Shown: in pieces, positions 35,739-45,286 of the stretch
Position numbering within the stretch: the stretch's first letter is position 1
Layout: each line of letters begins with the position of its first letter
NCBI RefSeq assembly: GCF_007860125.1
Contig: NZ_SJPW01000007.1
Span: forward strand, 372,001-436,000
Direction: 5' to 3'
Source of the DNA: Rubripirellula tenax
GTDB lineage: Bacteria; Planctomycetota; Planctomycetia; Pirellulales; Pirellulaceae
Length of the DNA: 64,000 bases
The notes under the pieces: generated by a model
What the model was told of the DNA's origin: nothing
The model's input: the letters and a program-made list of their open reading frames with translations, nothing else
The model's database searches: none
Program-made: the position numbers and the translations under genes

Positions 35739-38321
35739 ATGAAACCATCATCCCCCTGGGACGATTCTCGCATCACCGCCTATGTGATGAACGAATTGTC
35801 CGACGACCAGCGCGTCGCATTCGAAAAAGAGCTCAAAGGCAACGGTGAACTGTCGGCCGCCGTCGACGAAGCTCGTCTGGTCACCGACAAACTTGCCGGC
35901 CTGTTCGCCGCCGAGTCGGCGCCGGTACTGAGCGACAACCGGCGAGACGAAATCGCCTCCGGTGCATTGCCTAGTACTCACCTCGGCACCCCACCGAAGC
36001 CGTGGACGGTGCCGATTCTGATATTGGCCACTGCGGCGGTGGTGGCCCTGATGATCGGCATCGCGCCGATGCTGCAGAATCAACCAATGACGGTTTCGCA
36101 GACGAAAAACGATGCCGTGACAATCGACGAAGATATTGCGGCGGTTGAATTCGAGCAAATGGTGGTTGATGAATCCGCAGTTGATCAACCCACTTCAACC
36201 GTATCGGTTCCATCGCTGACTTCGGCCGCCGAGACGGCCGGCAAGCCGATTCTTAGCAAACGTGTCGAAGCACTAGACGTTCTTGAACGGCGTTCGCAAT
36301 CGGTCGACAAAAAGAAAATGCAATCGTCGGTCGGTGGCGGTGCCATGGGTGGTGGAATAGGCGGTGGAAGCGTGGAGTTGGATTCCGCCAAGGTTGCCGG
36401 CGATGACATCGTGGCCGACAAAGCAATGACGCGCGGCACGGCACTCGCTTACGAAGTACATCAGCCCTTTTCGGAAGACTTGGAGATGGAGCATTTTGGC
36501 TTTGATGATGGCAACGAAGCAAAAGGCAATCGCCCCATGGCAGCAGCTCCTAGGCGACGGTCGAAGCGAAGCGAAGCCGACATGGACGGCATGGGAGGCA
36601 TGGACGAATTGGGAATGGACATGATGGGAATGGAGGGCATGATGATGGAAGCAGAGGGAATGGACATGGCTATGGGAATGGGAATGTCTGCTCCCACCCC
36701 GAATGCTGTCGGCAACAAAGCGACTCCCTATTTCGCTGGAAGCAATCGATTCGATAGCACGCGGTCCAACCTGGAACAGAACCGCTATCGACTGGAAAAA
36801 TCGCGACTTCTCGAAACCGCACCCGGCCTGGCGGACGCGCCGGACATCCGGGTCATTCCGCTCGAAGAATCGCTGCACGGGCGAAGCTCCGGCGACAAGT
36901 TTTCACCGATCACCGATAACGAATTCAAACGAGCCGACGAGCATCCGCTCAGCACGTTTTCGATCGACGTCGATACCGCTTCGTACAGCAAGACTCGCGA
37001 CATCCTGATGCGAGCGAATCAGTTGCCGGGTCCCGATGCCGTGCGTATCGAAGAATTGGTCAATTACTTTAACTACGGCTACACGCCGCCAGCCAACGAT
37101 GCCTCGCATCCGTTCGCCGCCGCCGTCGAAATCACGTCTTGCCCTTGGAACGACGAGCATCGACTCGCTCGCATAGCCATCCAAGGCAAGACGATGAAAT
37201 CCGACGAGCGTCCCCGGTGCAACTTGGTGTTCTTGGTCGACACGTCCGGATCGATGAATTCGCGAAACAAGCTGCCGCTGGTCATCGAAGGCATGACGAT
37301 GCTGACAAAGCAGCTAGAAAAGAACGACAAAGTTGCTATCGTCGTTTATGCCGGGTCGGCCGGACTGGTACTGGATTCGACTTCGGCCAAGAAAAGCAAG
37401 AAGATCAACAAGGCACTGTCGCAACTTTCCGCCGGTGGCAGCACCAACGGTGGTGCGGGTATTGAACTGGCCTACCAAACCGCTCGCGAGAATTTCGTCG
37501 AAGGCGGCGTCAATCGAGTGATCCTGTGCAGCGACGGTGACTTCAACGTCGGAACCACCGGCACCGATGCCCTGGTGCGGTTGGTCGAGGCCGAAGCCAA
37601 GAGCGGTGTGTTCTTGACCGTGCTGGGTTTCGGAATGGGCAACCACAACGACGCGATGATGGAACAGATCAGCGGCCGCGGCAACGGCAACTATGCCTTC
37701 ATCGACAACTCGCAAGAAGCACATAAGGTCTTGGTCGATCAAGTCAGCGGGACGTTGGTGACGATCGCCAAGGACGTGAAGCTGCAAGTCGACTTCAACC
37801 CCGCCAAGGTCGCGTCGTATCGCTTGATCGGTTACGAGAACCGCATGCTGGCCAAAGAAGACTTCAACGACGACAAGAAGGATGCCGGCGAGATCGGTGC
37901 GGGTCACTCAGTGACCGCGCTGTACGAAATCGTACCGGTCGGCGCGGATTCGGATCCGGCACAACCCAAGGTCGACGAATCGAAGTACGTCGCGAAACCG
38001 GCACCGACCGAGGCGACCGATGGCGACGAAATGCTGACCGTTCGGATCCGGTACAAGCAACCCGACGGCGACACGAGCACTCGCGTGGACTTTCCGATCG
38101 TCGACGAGGACATGTCGTTTGACGAAGCCGACGAATCAACCCGATTCGCCGCCGCTGTGGCGGGATTCGGAATGCAACTTCGCGGCAGCCGACATGCCGG
38201 CGACTGGAAGATGGCCGACGTGATGAAAGCCGCCAAGGCGGCGAAAGGCAGCGACGAAGAAGGACTCCGCAGCGAGTTTATCCAGATGGTCAAGAAGGCG
38301 AGCCAATTGAAGGGTCAATGA
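35739..38321 (+). CDS. vWA protein (YfbK family) with anti-sigma-like N-terminus
   Basis: An 860-residue membrane protein. Residues 1-60 (DSRITAYVMNELSDDQRVAFEKEL) look like the cytoplasmic helical part of planctomycete anti-sigma factors, without zinc ligands. One membrane helix lies at about 89-111. A Gly/Met-rich region covers about 200-320. The YfbK-type von Willebrand N-terminal region surrounds FSIDVDTASYS, and the vWA domain begins near residue 494 with LVFLVDTSGSM, an intact MIDAS motif. A DUF3520-like C-terminus follows. It probably senses or binds a periplasmic ligand and controls the sigma factor encoded just upstream; that role is inferred. Confidence 0.85.
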   Translation: MKPSSPWDDSRITAYVMNELSDDQRVAFEKELKGNGELSAAVDEARLVTDKLAGLFAAESAPVLSDNRRDEIASGALPSTHLGTPPKPWTVPILILATAAVVALMIGIAPMLQNQPMTVSQTKNDAVTIDEDIAAVEFEQMVVDESAVDQPTSTVSVPSLTSAAETAGKPILSKRVEALDVLERRSQSVDKKKMQSSVGGGAMGGGIGGGSVELDSAKVAGDDIVADKAMTRGTALAYEVHQPFSEDLEMEHFGFDDGNEAKGNRPMAAAPRRRSKRSEADMDGMGGMDELGMDMMGMEGMMMEAEGMDMAMGMGMSAPTPNAVGNKATPYFAGSNRFDSTRSNLEQNRYRLEKSRLLETAPGLADAPDIRVIPLEESLHGRSSGDKFSPITDNEFKRADEHPLSTFSIDVDTASYSKTRDILMRANQLPGPDAVRIEELVNYFNYGYTPPANDASHPFAAAVEITSCPWNDEHRLARIAIQGKTMKSDERPRCNLVFLVDTSGSMNSRNKLPLVIEGMTMLTKQLEKNDKVAIVVYAGSAGLVLDSTSAKKSKKINKALSQLSAGGSTNGGAGIELAYQTARENFVEGGVNRVILCSDGDFNVGTTGTDALVRLVEAEAKSGVFLTVLGFGMGNHNDAMMEQISGRGNGNYAFIDNSQEAHKVLVDQVSGTLVTIAKDVKLQVDFNPAKVASYRLIGYENRMLAKEDFNDDKKDAGEIGAGHSVTALYEIVPVGADSDPAQPKVDESKYVAKPAPTEATDGDEMLTVRIRYKQPDGDTSTRVDFPIVDEDMSFDEADESTRFAAAVAGFGMQLRGSRHAGDWKMADVMKAAKAAKGSDEEGLRSEFIQMVKKASQLKGQ
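36583..36693 (+). other. methionine-rich segment within the vWA protein
   Basis: About 37 residues encoded here contain roughly 16 methionines, in units such as MGGMDELGMDMMGMEG. Such Met motifs can bind Cu(I) in copper proteins, or may simply be low-complexity linker. The segment lies between the membrane helix and the vWA domain, presumably in the periplasm. Confidence 0.75.
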
Positions 38322-38334
38322 CTCAAGCGTTCTT

Positions 38335-38379
38335 TCACTCGTGTTCAAGTCACTCGTGTTCAAGTCACTCGTGTTCAAG
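38335..38379. repeat. three tandem copies of a 15-base unit
   Basis: The unit TCACTCGTGTTCAAG occurs three times without interruption at 38335-38349, 38350-38364 and 38365-38379. The last copy encodes, on the minus strand, the final residues and stop codon (LEHE-stop) of the thioesterase. The other two copies lie just beyond the stop, so the array arose by duplication of the gene's 3-prime end. Confidence 0.95.
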
Positions 38380-38775
38380 GAAAGCCTTCGGTAACTTCGA
38401 AGGCTTTCCCGTTTCGTCCACACAGGCGATCGTCGAGTCTGCGTCAACGATCAGTTCGTCGCCGCGGTGAATCTGATAGCGATGTCGAATCCGAACCTTT
38501 CGGATCTCGGTCGTCTCGACGGTCAACGTCAGCAAGTCGTCGAACTCGGCGGCTGCGGTGTAGCGGACATTCATTTGGGTCACCACCAGCATCTTGCCGG
38601 CGTCCTCGAACGATTTGTAGCTGACGCCCGCCGCTCGAAGCATCTCGACCCGACCGCGTTCGAAGTAGTTCAAGTAGTTGGCGTGGTGGACTCGCCGTTG
38701 GCCGTCGGTTTCTTGATACGTGACTCGAATCGTTTCCTGATGCCGATTCAGCGGGTTATTGGGATTCAAGGGCAT
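38365..38775 (-). CDS. YbgC/FadM-type acyl-CoA thioesterase
   Basis: A 136-residue hotdog thioesterase from ATG 38775. The family signature is YQETDGQRRVHHANYLNYFERGR, where the TD pair and the following His/Asn are the active-site region; the common form is TDxMGHVxxxxY, so the MG is replaced by QR. It probably hydrolyses short or aromatic acyl-CoA; in the Tol cluster of other bacteria YbgC plays a phospholipid-related role, but no such linkage exists here. Its 3-prime end contains a strong hairpin and a tandem-repeat unit. Confidence 0.85.
   Translation of the reverse strand: MPLNPNNPLNRHQETIRVTYQETDGQRRVHHANYLNYFERGRVEMLRAAGVSYKSFEDAGKMLVVTQMNVRYTAAAEFDDLLTLTVETTEIRKVRIRHRYQIHRGDELIVDADSTIACVDETGKPSKLPKAFLEHE
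38379..38409 (+). terminator. hairpin embedded in the 3-prime end of the thioesterase gene
   Basis: GGAAAGCCTTCG (38379-38390) pairs perfectly with CGAAGGCTTTCC (38398-38409) across a 7-base loop. It lies 58 bases beyond the vWA stop codon and inside the converging thioesterase coding sequence. A terminator for the plus-strand transcript is plausible, although no strong T-run follows (CGTTTCGT). Confidence 0.6.
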
Positions 38776-38924
38776 GGCAATGGGCGGGGTGATGGAAGAA
38801 TACTGGGGCAAAATGCCGGTCGAATTGACTGCAAACCGCAATGGAGCCTAGACTCTGCACAGGCTTTAGGGCAGATCAATCTAAGGCGACGCGGCAAAAC
38901 CACCCATCACAGGATGAACCGACG

Positions 38925-39428
38925 ATGAGCAGCGGCGACGATTCAGCAACTTCGTTCGAAACCATTCGCGGCCGCAACTATCCGGCCCTTCGACAGTTCA
39001 CAATATTTTTGGAGAACCGCGTCGGGCAGCTCTTGGAAGTGGTCAAACGTTTCGAAGGCACCGGAATCCGGGTTTGTGCGCTTTCGATCAGTGACGCAGC
39101 CGAGTGTGCGTTCGTTCGATTCCTAGTCAGTGACGCGGACCGAGGTCGCGAGATTTTGGAACGCAGCGGATTGGCGATGATCGAAACGGACTTGATCGGC
39201 GTTGAGCTGCCCGAAGGCCCACAACCGTTGCTGCGAGTTTGTTCGGCGCTGCTGCAAGCGGAACTGAACATCACGCAAGCCTATCCGATGTTGATCCGCC
39301 CCAACGGCAAGCCGGCCGTCGCGATCATGGTCGACAACATCGAATTCGCAATGCAAACGCTGCAAGAAAAAGGCTTTACGATTATCACCGAAGGCGATCT
39401 GTTGGACGATCCAACAAAAAACCAGTAA
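38925..39428 (+). CDS. ACT-domain protein
   Basis: A 167-residue protein from ATG 38925. Residues about 20-85 form one ACT domain (ALRQFTIFLENRVGQLLEVVKRFEGTGIRV), and a second follows (LLRVCSALLQAELNITQAYP). Tandem ACT domains without an enzyme usually bind amino acids as regulators, for example of acetolactate synthase or in amino-acid signalling. Neither an ilv gene nor a kinase is adjacent. The gene is divergent from the thioesterase, with 149 bases between the two starts. Confidence 0.82.
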   Translation: MSSGDDSATSFETIRGRNYPALRQFTIFLENRVGQLLEVVKRFEGTGIRVCALSISDAAECAFVRFLVSDADRGREILERSGLAMIETDLIGVELPEGPQPLLRVCSALLQAELNITQAYPMLIRPNGKPAVAIMVDNIEFAMQTLQEKGFTIITEGDLLDDPTKNQ

Positions 39429-39559
39429 CCCGACGAACCAGCAGGCTGACGCTGTCGTTTGCAATGACGGCGGCGGGATGACCAAGTCGCGAACTCGCCC
39501 GCGAGACCCGATGTCCCGCCGGCTTGGTGCGATCGGCTTATGCTGAACGGCCGTCGGAA

Positions 39560-41413
39560 CTACGCACTACGTCCAGTGCGTCGACGATCAGATTCTTTCA
39601 ACAAAATCTTTCGCAAGCGGATGTTCAGCGGAGTGACTTCGACGAGCTCGTCTTCTTCGATGTATTCCAGTGCGGCTTCCAACGACATGTCACGTGGCGG
39701 CTTCAGGACGACGTTTTCATCGCTTCCGGATGCACGCATGTTGGTCAGTTTCTTTTCGCGGCACGGGTTCACGGTCAAATCATTCTCGCGTGCGTTTTCG
39801 CCAACGATCATGCCTTCGTAAACTTCGATACCGGCCGGCACCAACAACTCGCTACGGTCCTGCAAACCGAACATCGCAAACGGAACCGTTTTGCCACCGA
39901 CCATCGAAATCAGCACGCCGTTGGAACGCTTGGGCACGTCGCCTTCGATCGGACGATAGCTTTCGAAGCGGTGATTGATGATCGCCGTACCGCGAGTCGC
40001 GTTGAGCAAGCGTGTACGAAGTCCGATCAGTCCTCGCGATGGGATCAGAAACCTTAACATCGTGTATTCGCCGCGAGGATTCATTTCTTCGAGCTGACCG
40101 CGGCGAAGCCCGACCAATTCCATCACCGGCCCCATCGTTTCGGTGGGCACTTCGACTTGAAGCCTTTCGAACGGCTCGTGCTTCTTACCGTCAATGTCTT
40201 TGAAAATAACGCGTGGTTTGCCAACCGAAAGCTCAAAGCCCTCGCGGCGCATCGTTTCGATCAGAATCGCCAAGTGCAAAACGCCGCGGCCTTTGACGGC
40301 GTACGCTTCGGCGCCTTCGATCATTTCGACTCGAAGCGCGACGTTTCGTTCGAGTTCTTTTTCCAGCCGCGCCTTCAATTGACGCGTCGTCACGAACTTC
40401 CCTTCGCGTCCGACCATCGGTGAACTGTTGACGCTAAAAACCATCTCAAGCGTTGGTTCGTCGACCTTCAATCGAGGCAGTGCGTTATTCGCATCGATGG
40501 CCGAGATCGTGTCGCCGATTTCGACGTTGACCAGTCCTTCGAGTGCGACGATGTCGCCGGCACTTGCCGATTCGGCGGCGGTTCGTCCCAAGTTGTCGAA
40601 AACGAACAAACCGGCTGCCTTGACTTTGACAGGGCCGTTCTTCTGATGCAGTTCGATCGTTTGACCCGCATTGATTTCACCAGCAGCGATGCGACCGATC
40701 GCGATTCGACCGACGTACTCGCTCCAACCCAATGTCGTTACCATCATTTGCAGCGGAGCTTCTTCGTCGACTTCGGGACCCGGCAGTGCCGAAAGCACCA
40801 AGTCGAACAACGGCCGCATGTCGGTTGTCTTGACGGCGGGATCCAGGGTCGCGAAGCCTTCCTTCGCGCTGGTGAAGACGTACTTCACCTTGTCTAATTG
40901 TTCCTCGCCACCGAGTTCGGCCAGCAATTCAAGCGCTTCGTCAAGAGCTTCCAGCGGGCGCCCATCGGGGCGGTCGACCTTGTTGACCACGATGATCGGC
41001 GTACAACCGGCTTGCAGAGCCTTTTCTAGCACGAAACGCGTCTGAGGCATCGGGCCTTCGGCCGCATCGACCAAGACCAAGCAACCGTCGGCCATTTGGA
41101 CGACTCGTTCGACTTCGCCGCCAAAGTCAGCGTGTCCCGGCGTGTCGATGACGTTGATCTTCACGCCTTCGTAGGGCAGCGCGATGTTCTTCGAAAGAAT
41201 CGTGATGCCGCGTTCTTTTTCCAGGTCGTTCGAATCAAGGATCCGCTCGCCCCGCAGTTCGGCGTCGCGGAACTGACCGCTTTGACGCAGCAAGCAATCC
41301 ACCAACGTGGTTTTGCCGTGGTCGACGTGGGCAATGATGACAACGTTTCGAATATCAGGACGGCGCAAAGTACAGGTCGCGAGGTTGGAGAGAGTTGGGG
41401 TCGTGAGCGTCAT
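39560..41413 (-). CDS. typA: ribosome-associated GTPase TypA/BipA
   Basis: A 617-residue translational GTPase from ATG 41413. G-motifs are [10 protein letters not shown] (G1), RGITI (G2), [15 protein letters not shown] (G3) and [10 protein letters not shown] (G4). Domains II and III follow, and then the BipA-specific C-terminal domain ([17 protein letters not shown]). The protein assists 50S subunit assembly and adaptation to stress or cold. The open frame extends 38 codons upstream without similarity. It is transcribed alone. Confidence 0.96.
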   Translation of the reverse strand: MTLTTPTLSNLATCTLRRPDIRNVVIIAHVDHGKTTLVDCLLRQSGQFRDAELRGERILDSNDLEKERGITILSKNIALPYEGVKINVIDTPGHADFGGEVERVVQMADGCLVLVDAAEGPMPQTRFVLEKALQAGCTPIIVVNKVDRPDGRPLEALDEALELLAELGGEEQLDKVKYVFTSAKEGFATLDPAVKTTDMRPLFDLVLSALPGPEVDEEAPLQMMVTTLGWSEYVGRIAIGRIAAGEINAGQTIELHQKNGPVKVKAAGLFVFDNLGRTAAESASAGDIVALEGLVNVEIGDTISAIDANNALPRLKVDEPTLEMVFSVNSSPMVGREGKFVTTRQLKARLEKELERNVALRVEMIEGAEAYAVKGRGVLHLAILIETMRREGFELSVGKPRVIFKDIDGKKHEPFERLQVEVPTETMGPVMELVGLRRGQLEEMNPRGEYTMLRFLIPSRGLIGLRTRLLNATRGTAIINHRFESYRPIEGDVPKRSNGVLISMVGGKTVPFAMFGLQDRSELLVPAGIEVYEGMIVGENARENDLTVNPCREKKLTNMRASGSDENVVLKPPRDMSLEAALEYIEEDELVEVTPLNIRLRKILLKESDRRRTGRSA

Positions 41414-41563
41414 TGGATTTGGGTCTGATTTCCGACGCTTGTGATTGACGAGCGTCGAATGAAGGTGGGGGATGAGGGATTCGATTCTTGAACCCCCCCT
41501 CGCCGCCCGCACGCGTGCCCTTCGCAAACGAGAAAGGCAATGAAAGTGTGTGGGGTGGCTTTT

Positions 41564-42079
41564 TTAGTGGGCGTGATGAACAACTTTTCCAGTCGCTTCA
41601 CCTTCCTTGGTGGTGATCACGAGAACGGTTTCGACCGCGTCACCCATCTTGATTGCCGTCAGCAATTCAGGACTCGTCAACGAGTAGACCGTCATTGAAT
41701 CGTCGTCGGCTTTTTCAAACGGATAGACCGTCGTTTCGCCCTGGATCGTTGTTTTCATTTCGACGCCGGTAACCTGATCCGCATTCTCGGGATAAACCGC
41801 AAGCAACTCCTGATCGTCGTTGTGCGCCCACTCAGCGTGCGCGCCGCCCGTCAGATCGACCATGTGACCGCCGTTGGGGCCATGCGCGGCGTGATCGTGA
41901 CCGGCATGATCGTCGTGGTCGTGGTCATCATGATCGCCGTGGTTGTGATCATCGTGATCATGGTCGCCGGAAGTTGAAGCAGGCGCAGGTGCCGCCGTTT
42001 TTGTTCCGCAACCCGGCGTCAACACCAACGAAACAGTCAAAACAAAAATGACAGCAAAGAGGGGGCGAATGTTAGCCAT
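41564..42079 (-). CDS. histidine-rich lipoprotein
   Basis: A 171-residue lipoprotein with signal FVLTVSLVLTPGC. The mature part starts with a short Ala/Pro linker, then about 25 residues of alternating Asp and His (DHDHDDHNHGDHDDHDHDDH) followed by GHDHAAHGPNGGH. The C-terminal 90 residues form a compact domain (AHAEWAHNDDQELLAVYPE). His/Asp tracts of this type bind Zn, Ni or Cu in metal transport and storage proteins. No transporter gene is adjacent. Role in metal handling is inferred from composition. Confidence 0.82.
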   Translation of the reverse strand: MANIRPLFAVIFVLTVSLVLTPGCGTKTAAPAPASTSGDHDHDDHNHGDHDDHDHDDHAGHDHAAHGPNGGHMVDLTGGAHAEWAHNDDQELLAVYPENADQVTGVEMKTTIQGETTVYPFEKADDDSMTVYSLTSPELLTAIKMGDAVETVLVITTKEGEATGKVVHHAH

Positions 42080-42640
42080 GATCGAACAATTTCCTAGTGT
42101 GCAGACCGCTGGGAAGCAGAAGAGTCAAAGTGTGCGAAAGATCGCGGGCGTGCGCCCGCGACGTAAGTAGCCCATCATCTGACATATTTTCCGTAAATAA
42201 GTCGAGGCGCACCTCATCGACACTCGCGATGCGATGCCCTTGCGGCGACTTAGCGGAACGATCCACCGCATTAGCGCCGGTTCGACATGAATTGCCCGCC
42301 AGAAAACACAGTGGCGTTGCGACGAATCGGCCTCTGTGGCATATTTCGTTCTCGCATGAATCCGCAAGAAAGCGTTGATTGCTGGCGTCGGATTCGACGC
42401 TCATCAAAATCTCTTGCGGATTTGGTCGAATGCTCAGGGCACCCTCTTGGGCGACGCATTCGCCGGGGGCCAGCCCTGGAACGACCGAGTTTGGCCCGCA
42501 CACCGTCAATGGAGTGCGGGCTTTGACTCGGACCTACTTTGTGATTTTTTTCACAAAGTCACCTGCTTTTCCGAAATTTGCGATTCGGCGAAGCGACGTT
42601 TTTTTCGGCAAAAGATGCTCTTTCCATCAGAAAGTCATTG
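42080..42640. other. leader region of the nqr operon
   Basis: This 561-base gap separates the divergent lipoprotein and nqrA genes and should hold both promoters. Open frames here (for example 42072-42509, minus) overlap the lipoprotein start and have no recognisable domain. Two hairpins precede nqrA, at 42494-42521 and 42536-42559, and are listed separately. Confidence 0.5.
42494..42559 (+). promoter_or_regulatory. paired hairpins upstream of nqrA
   Basis: GCCCGCAC (42494-42501) pairs with GTGCGGGC (42514-42521), and ACTTTGTGA (42536-42544) pairs perfectly with TCACAAAGT (42551-42559) around a T6 loop. They lie 82-147 bases before the nqrA ATG. They could be an attenuator, an upstream terminator or a protein-binding palindrome. 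No known riboswitch class was recognised. Confidence 0.5.
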
Positions 42641-43993
42641 ATGACAACCATCAAACGAGGCCTCGACCTACCTATCCTGGGTAGTCCAGAGCAACACATC
42701 GAGATCGCTCCGCGAGTCGCAAAGGTCGGCCTGCTTGGCGACGACTACATCGGGATGAAGCCGACGATGTTGGTTGCCCCGGGTGACCGCGTCCGATTGG
42801 GCCAAGCGATTCTGGAAGACAAGAAGAATCCTGGCGTCGTTTACACCGCCCCCGCTTCGGGCACCGTCGCCGAAGTGAACCGCGGCGCCAAACGCAAGTT
42901 CGAATCGGTCGTGATCGAAGTCGACGGTGATGGCGACGACCGCGTCGAGTTCGAAGGGATTGTCGGCAAGGACCCGCAATCACTGTCTCGCGAGAGCTTG
43001 ACGGATAGCTTGACTCAAAGCGGCATGTGGACGGCGCTAAGAACGCGTCCGTTTGGCAAGGTGCCGGTCCCTGGTTCGGTGCCCCATTCGATCTTTGTCC
43101 AAGCGATCGACACCAATCCGCTCAGTGCCGATCCTGCGATTGCGATCGCCGATCGCAAAGATCAGTTCAACCTTGGCCTGCAATTACTGACCAAATTGAC
43201 CGACGGCAAAGTCTTCCTTTGCAAGGCTCCCGCGTCAGAGATCCCTGGCTCCGGTGTTGCCGGAATTCAAGTCGAAACGTTCGGCGGTCCCCACCCAGCC
43301 GGATTGGTGGGAACTCATATCCACCACCTCGATCCGGTCGGCCCGACCAAGACGGTTTGGTACATCGGTTACCAAGACGTGTGTGCCTTCGGTTCGTTTC
43401 TACAGACCGGCACCATCGACGTCCGCCGTGTGATTTCGCTTGCCGGACCCGTGATCGGGCAACCGCGATTGTTGCAGACCCGGCTTGGTGCCAGCGTCAC
43501 GGAACTGATTGACGGCGAGTACGACGCGTCCATCAAAATTCGTCCGATCAGCGGCAGCGTGCTTTGCGGCCGCCAAGCTGTCGGATCCAAGAGTTACCTG
43601 GGCCGATACCACAACCAAGTCTCCGTCATTGCCGAAGGTGACGAGCGAGAGTTCCTGGGTTGGCAAAAGCCCGGCTTCGACAAGTTTTCGGTCACACGAG
43701 TCTTTGCGTCCGCCGGACTACCAAACAAAAAGTTTCCGTTCACCACCAGCACCCACGGCAGCGAACGCGCCATGGTGCCGCTGGGAACGTACGAAAAAGT
43801 CATGCCGATGGATATTTTGGCGACGCAATTACTTCGTTCGCTGATTTACCGCGACACCGATGAAGCCCAACAGTTGGGCGTTTTGGAATTGGAAGAAGAA
43901 GACCTCGGGCTATGCACGTTTGTGTGCCCAGGAAAATACGAATACAGCTCACTGCTTCGCCAGAGCCTGAATACGATCGAACGAGAAGGTTGA
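42641..43993 (+). CDS. nqrA: Na+-translocating NADH:quinone reductase subunit A
   Basis: The protein (450 residues from ATG 42641) is the peripheral cytoplasmic subunit NqrA of the sodium-pumping NADH:quinone oxidoreductase. It begins [15 protein letters not shown], the family's N-terminal signature, and contains a barrel-sandwich hybrid segment ([21 protein letters not shown]). NqrA contributes to quinone binding. It is the first of six nqr genes in canonical order on the plus strand, with a 3-base gap to nqrB. Confidence 0.95.
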   Translation: MTTIKRGLDLPILGSPEQHIEIAPRVAKVGLLGDDYIGMKPTMLVAPGDRVRLGQAILEDKKNPGVVYTAPASGTVAEVNRGAKRKFESVVIEVDGDGDDRVEFEGIVGKDPQSLSRESLTDSLTQSGMWTALRTRPFGKVPVPGSVPHSIFVQAIDTNPLSADPAIAIADRKDQFNLGLQLLTKLTDGKVFLCKAPASEIPGSGVAGIQVETFGGPHPAGLVGTHIHHLDPVGPTKTVWYIGYQDVCAFGSFLQTGTIDVRRVISLAGPVIGQPRLLQTRLGASVTELIDGEYDASIKIRPISGSVLCGRQAVGSKSYLGRYHNQVSVIAEGDEREFLGWQKPGFDKFSVTRVFASAGLPNKKFPFTTSTHGSERAMVPLGTYEKVMPMDILATQLLRSLIYRDTDEAQQLGVLELEEEDLGLCTFVCPGKYEYSSLLRQSLNTIEREG

Positions 43994-43996
43994 TCC

Positions 43997-45286
43997 ATGA
44001 AAGCACTTCGCACCGTCCTCGATAAAATTCACCCGATCTTTGCCAAGGGTGGGCCGCTCGAGATGGCTTACCCGATGTACGAAGCCCTCGACACGTTCCT
44101 TTACACACCCGGTGAAGTCGCGAAGGGTGCTACGCACGTTCGCGATGCCATCGACCTGAAGCGGATGATGATCACGGTCGTCATGGCCTTGGTCCCCGTA
44201 ACATTGTTCGGCATGTGGAACGTCGGCTACATCGCAAATACCGCGATGGAACAGGCTGCTGCCGTCGGCGTCAGCGTCGAACAGGATTGGCACTATGCCA
44301 TCCATGACGGGATGGGCTTTGGTCACGACCCGAAAAACATCGTCGACAACTTTGTGTTGGGCGCGATTCACTTCCTGCCGATCTACATCGTTTGCATGTT
44401 TGTCGGTGGTCACATCGAATTGGTCTTCAGTGTACTTCGAGGCCACGAAATCAACGAAGGGTTCTTGGTAACCGGGCTGTTGTTTCCGTTGACGCTTCCC
44501 GCCTCGATACCGCTTTGGCAAGTGGCGGTGGGTATCGCCTTCGGGGTGATCGTCGCCAAAGAAGTCTTTGGCGGCACCGGACGAAACTTTTTGAATGTCG
44601 CGCTTACCAGTCGCGCGTTCCTTTACTTTGCTTATGCCGGACAAATCAGCGGTGAACGCGTTTGGACAGCCGTCGACGGGTTCAGCGGTGCGACCGCACT
44701 GGGCCGAATGGCCGCGGCGCCCGCAGGCACCAAGGCTGTCGATGCACTTTCGACCATCAACTACACCGTCGGACCGGCCGCTGGCGAACAAGCCAATTGG
44801 ACCGGTTCGATCACTTGGACGGACGCATTCCTGGGCACGATCCAAGGTTGCATCGGCGAAACCAGCGCACTGTTGTGCATCGTCGGTGCATTGATCTTGA
44901 TCGCTACGGGCGTCGGGTCTTGGAAAATCATGGCCGGTGTCGTCGCGGGCGTCACCGCAACGTCCTTTTTGATGATGGGCGTCAACAGCGGCACCAACCC
45001 GATGTTCAGCGTTTCACCCCTGTGGCACTTGGTCGTCGGTGGATTGGCGTTCGGTTTGGTGTTTATGGCAACCGACCCGGTCAGTGCTTCGATGACAGAA
45101 ACCGGTAAATGGGTTTATGGCGGATTGATCGGTTTCATGACCGTTCTAATCCGTGTCGTGAATCCGGCTTATCCCGAAGGCATCATGTTGGCGATTCTGT
45201 TCGGCAACGTGTTCGCGCCGCTGATCGATTACTTCGTGGTCCAACTGAACGTTCGCCGGAGGATGGCACGCTATGCAACAACCTGA
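43997..45286 (+). CDS. nqrB: Na+-translocating NADH:quinone reductase subunit B
   Basis: A 429-residue membrane subunit with about ten helices. The covalent-FMN threonine is T233 in [10 protein letters not shown], the site that ApbE modifies. The N-terminal [24 protein letters not shown] is conserved in NqrB. NqrB carries riboflavin and FMN and forms the main sodium path. It overlaps nqrC by 14 bases, and GGAGG precedes the nqrC start inside its coding region. Confidence 0.96.
   Translation: MKALRTVLDKIHPIFAKGGPLEMAYPMYEALDTFLYTPGEVAKGATHVRDAIDLKRMMITVVMALVPVTLFGMWNVGYIANTAMEQAAAVGVSVEQDWHYAIHDGMGFGHDPKNIVDNFVLGAIHFLPIYIVCMFVGGHIELVFSVLRGHEINEGFLVTGLLFPLTLPASIPLWQVAVGIAFGVIVAKEVFGGTGRNFLNVALTSRAFLYFAYAGQISGERVWTAVDGFSGATALGRMAAAPAGTKAVDALSTINYTVGPAAGEQANWTGSITWTDAFLGTIQGCIGETSALLCIVGALILIATGVGSWKIMAGVVAGVTATSFLMMGVNSGTNPMFSVSPLWHLVVGGLAFGLVFMATDPVSASMTETGKWVYGGLIGFMTVLIRVVNPAYPEGIMLAILFGNVFAPLIDYFVVQLNVRRRMARYATT

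Noticed and set aside
38335-38379. CRISPR-like or VNTR regulatory array
   Set aside because: There are only three adjacent 15-base copies without spacers, explained by duplication of the thioesterase 3-prime end.
42072-42509. 145-codon open frame on the minus strand upstream of the His-rich lipoprotein
   Set aside because: It overlaps the lipoprotein start by 8 bases but shows no domain, and it spans the expected promoter region.
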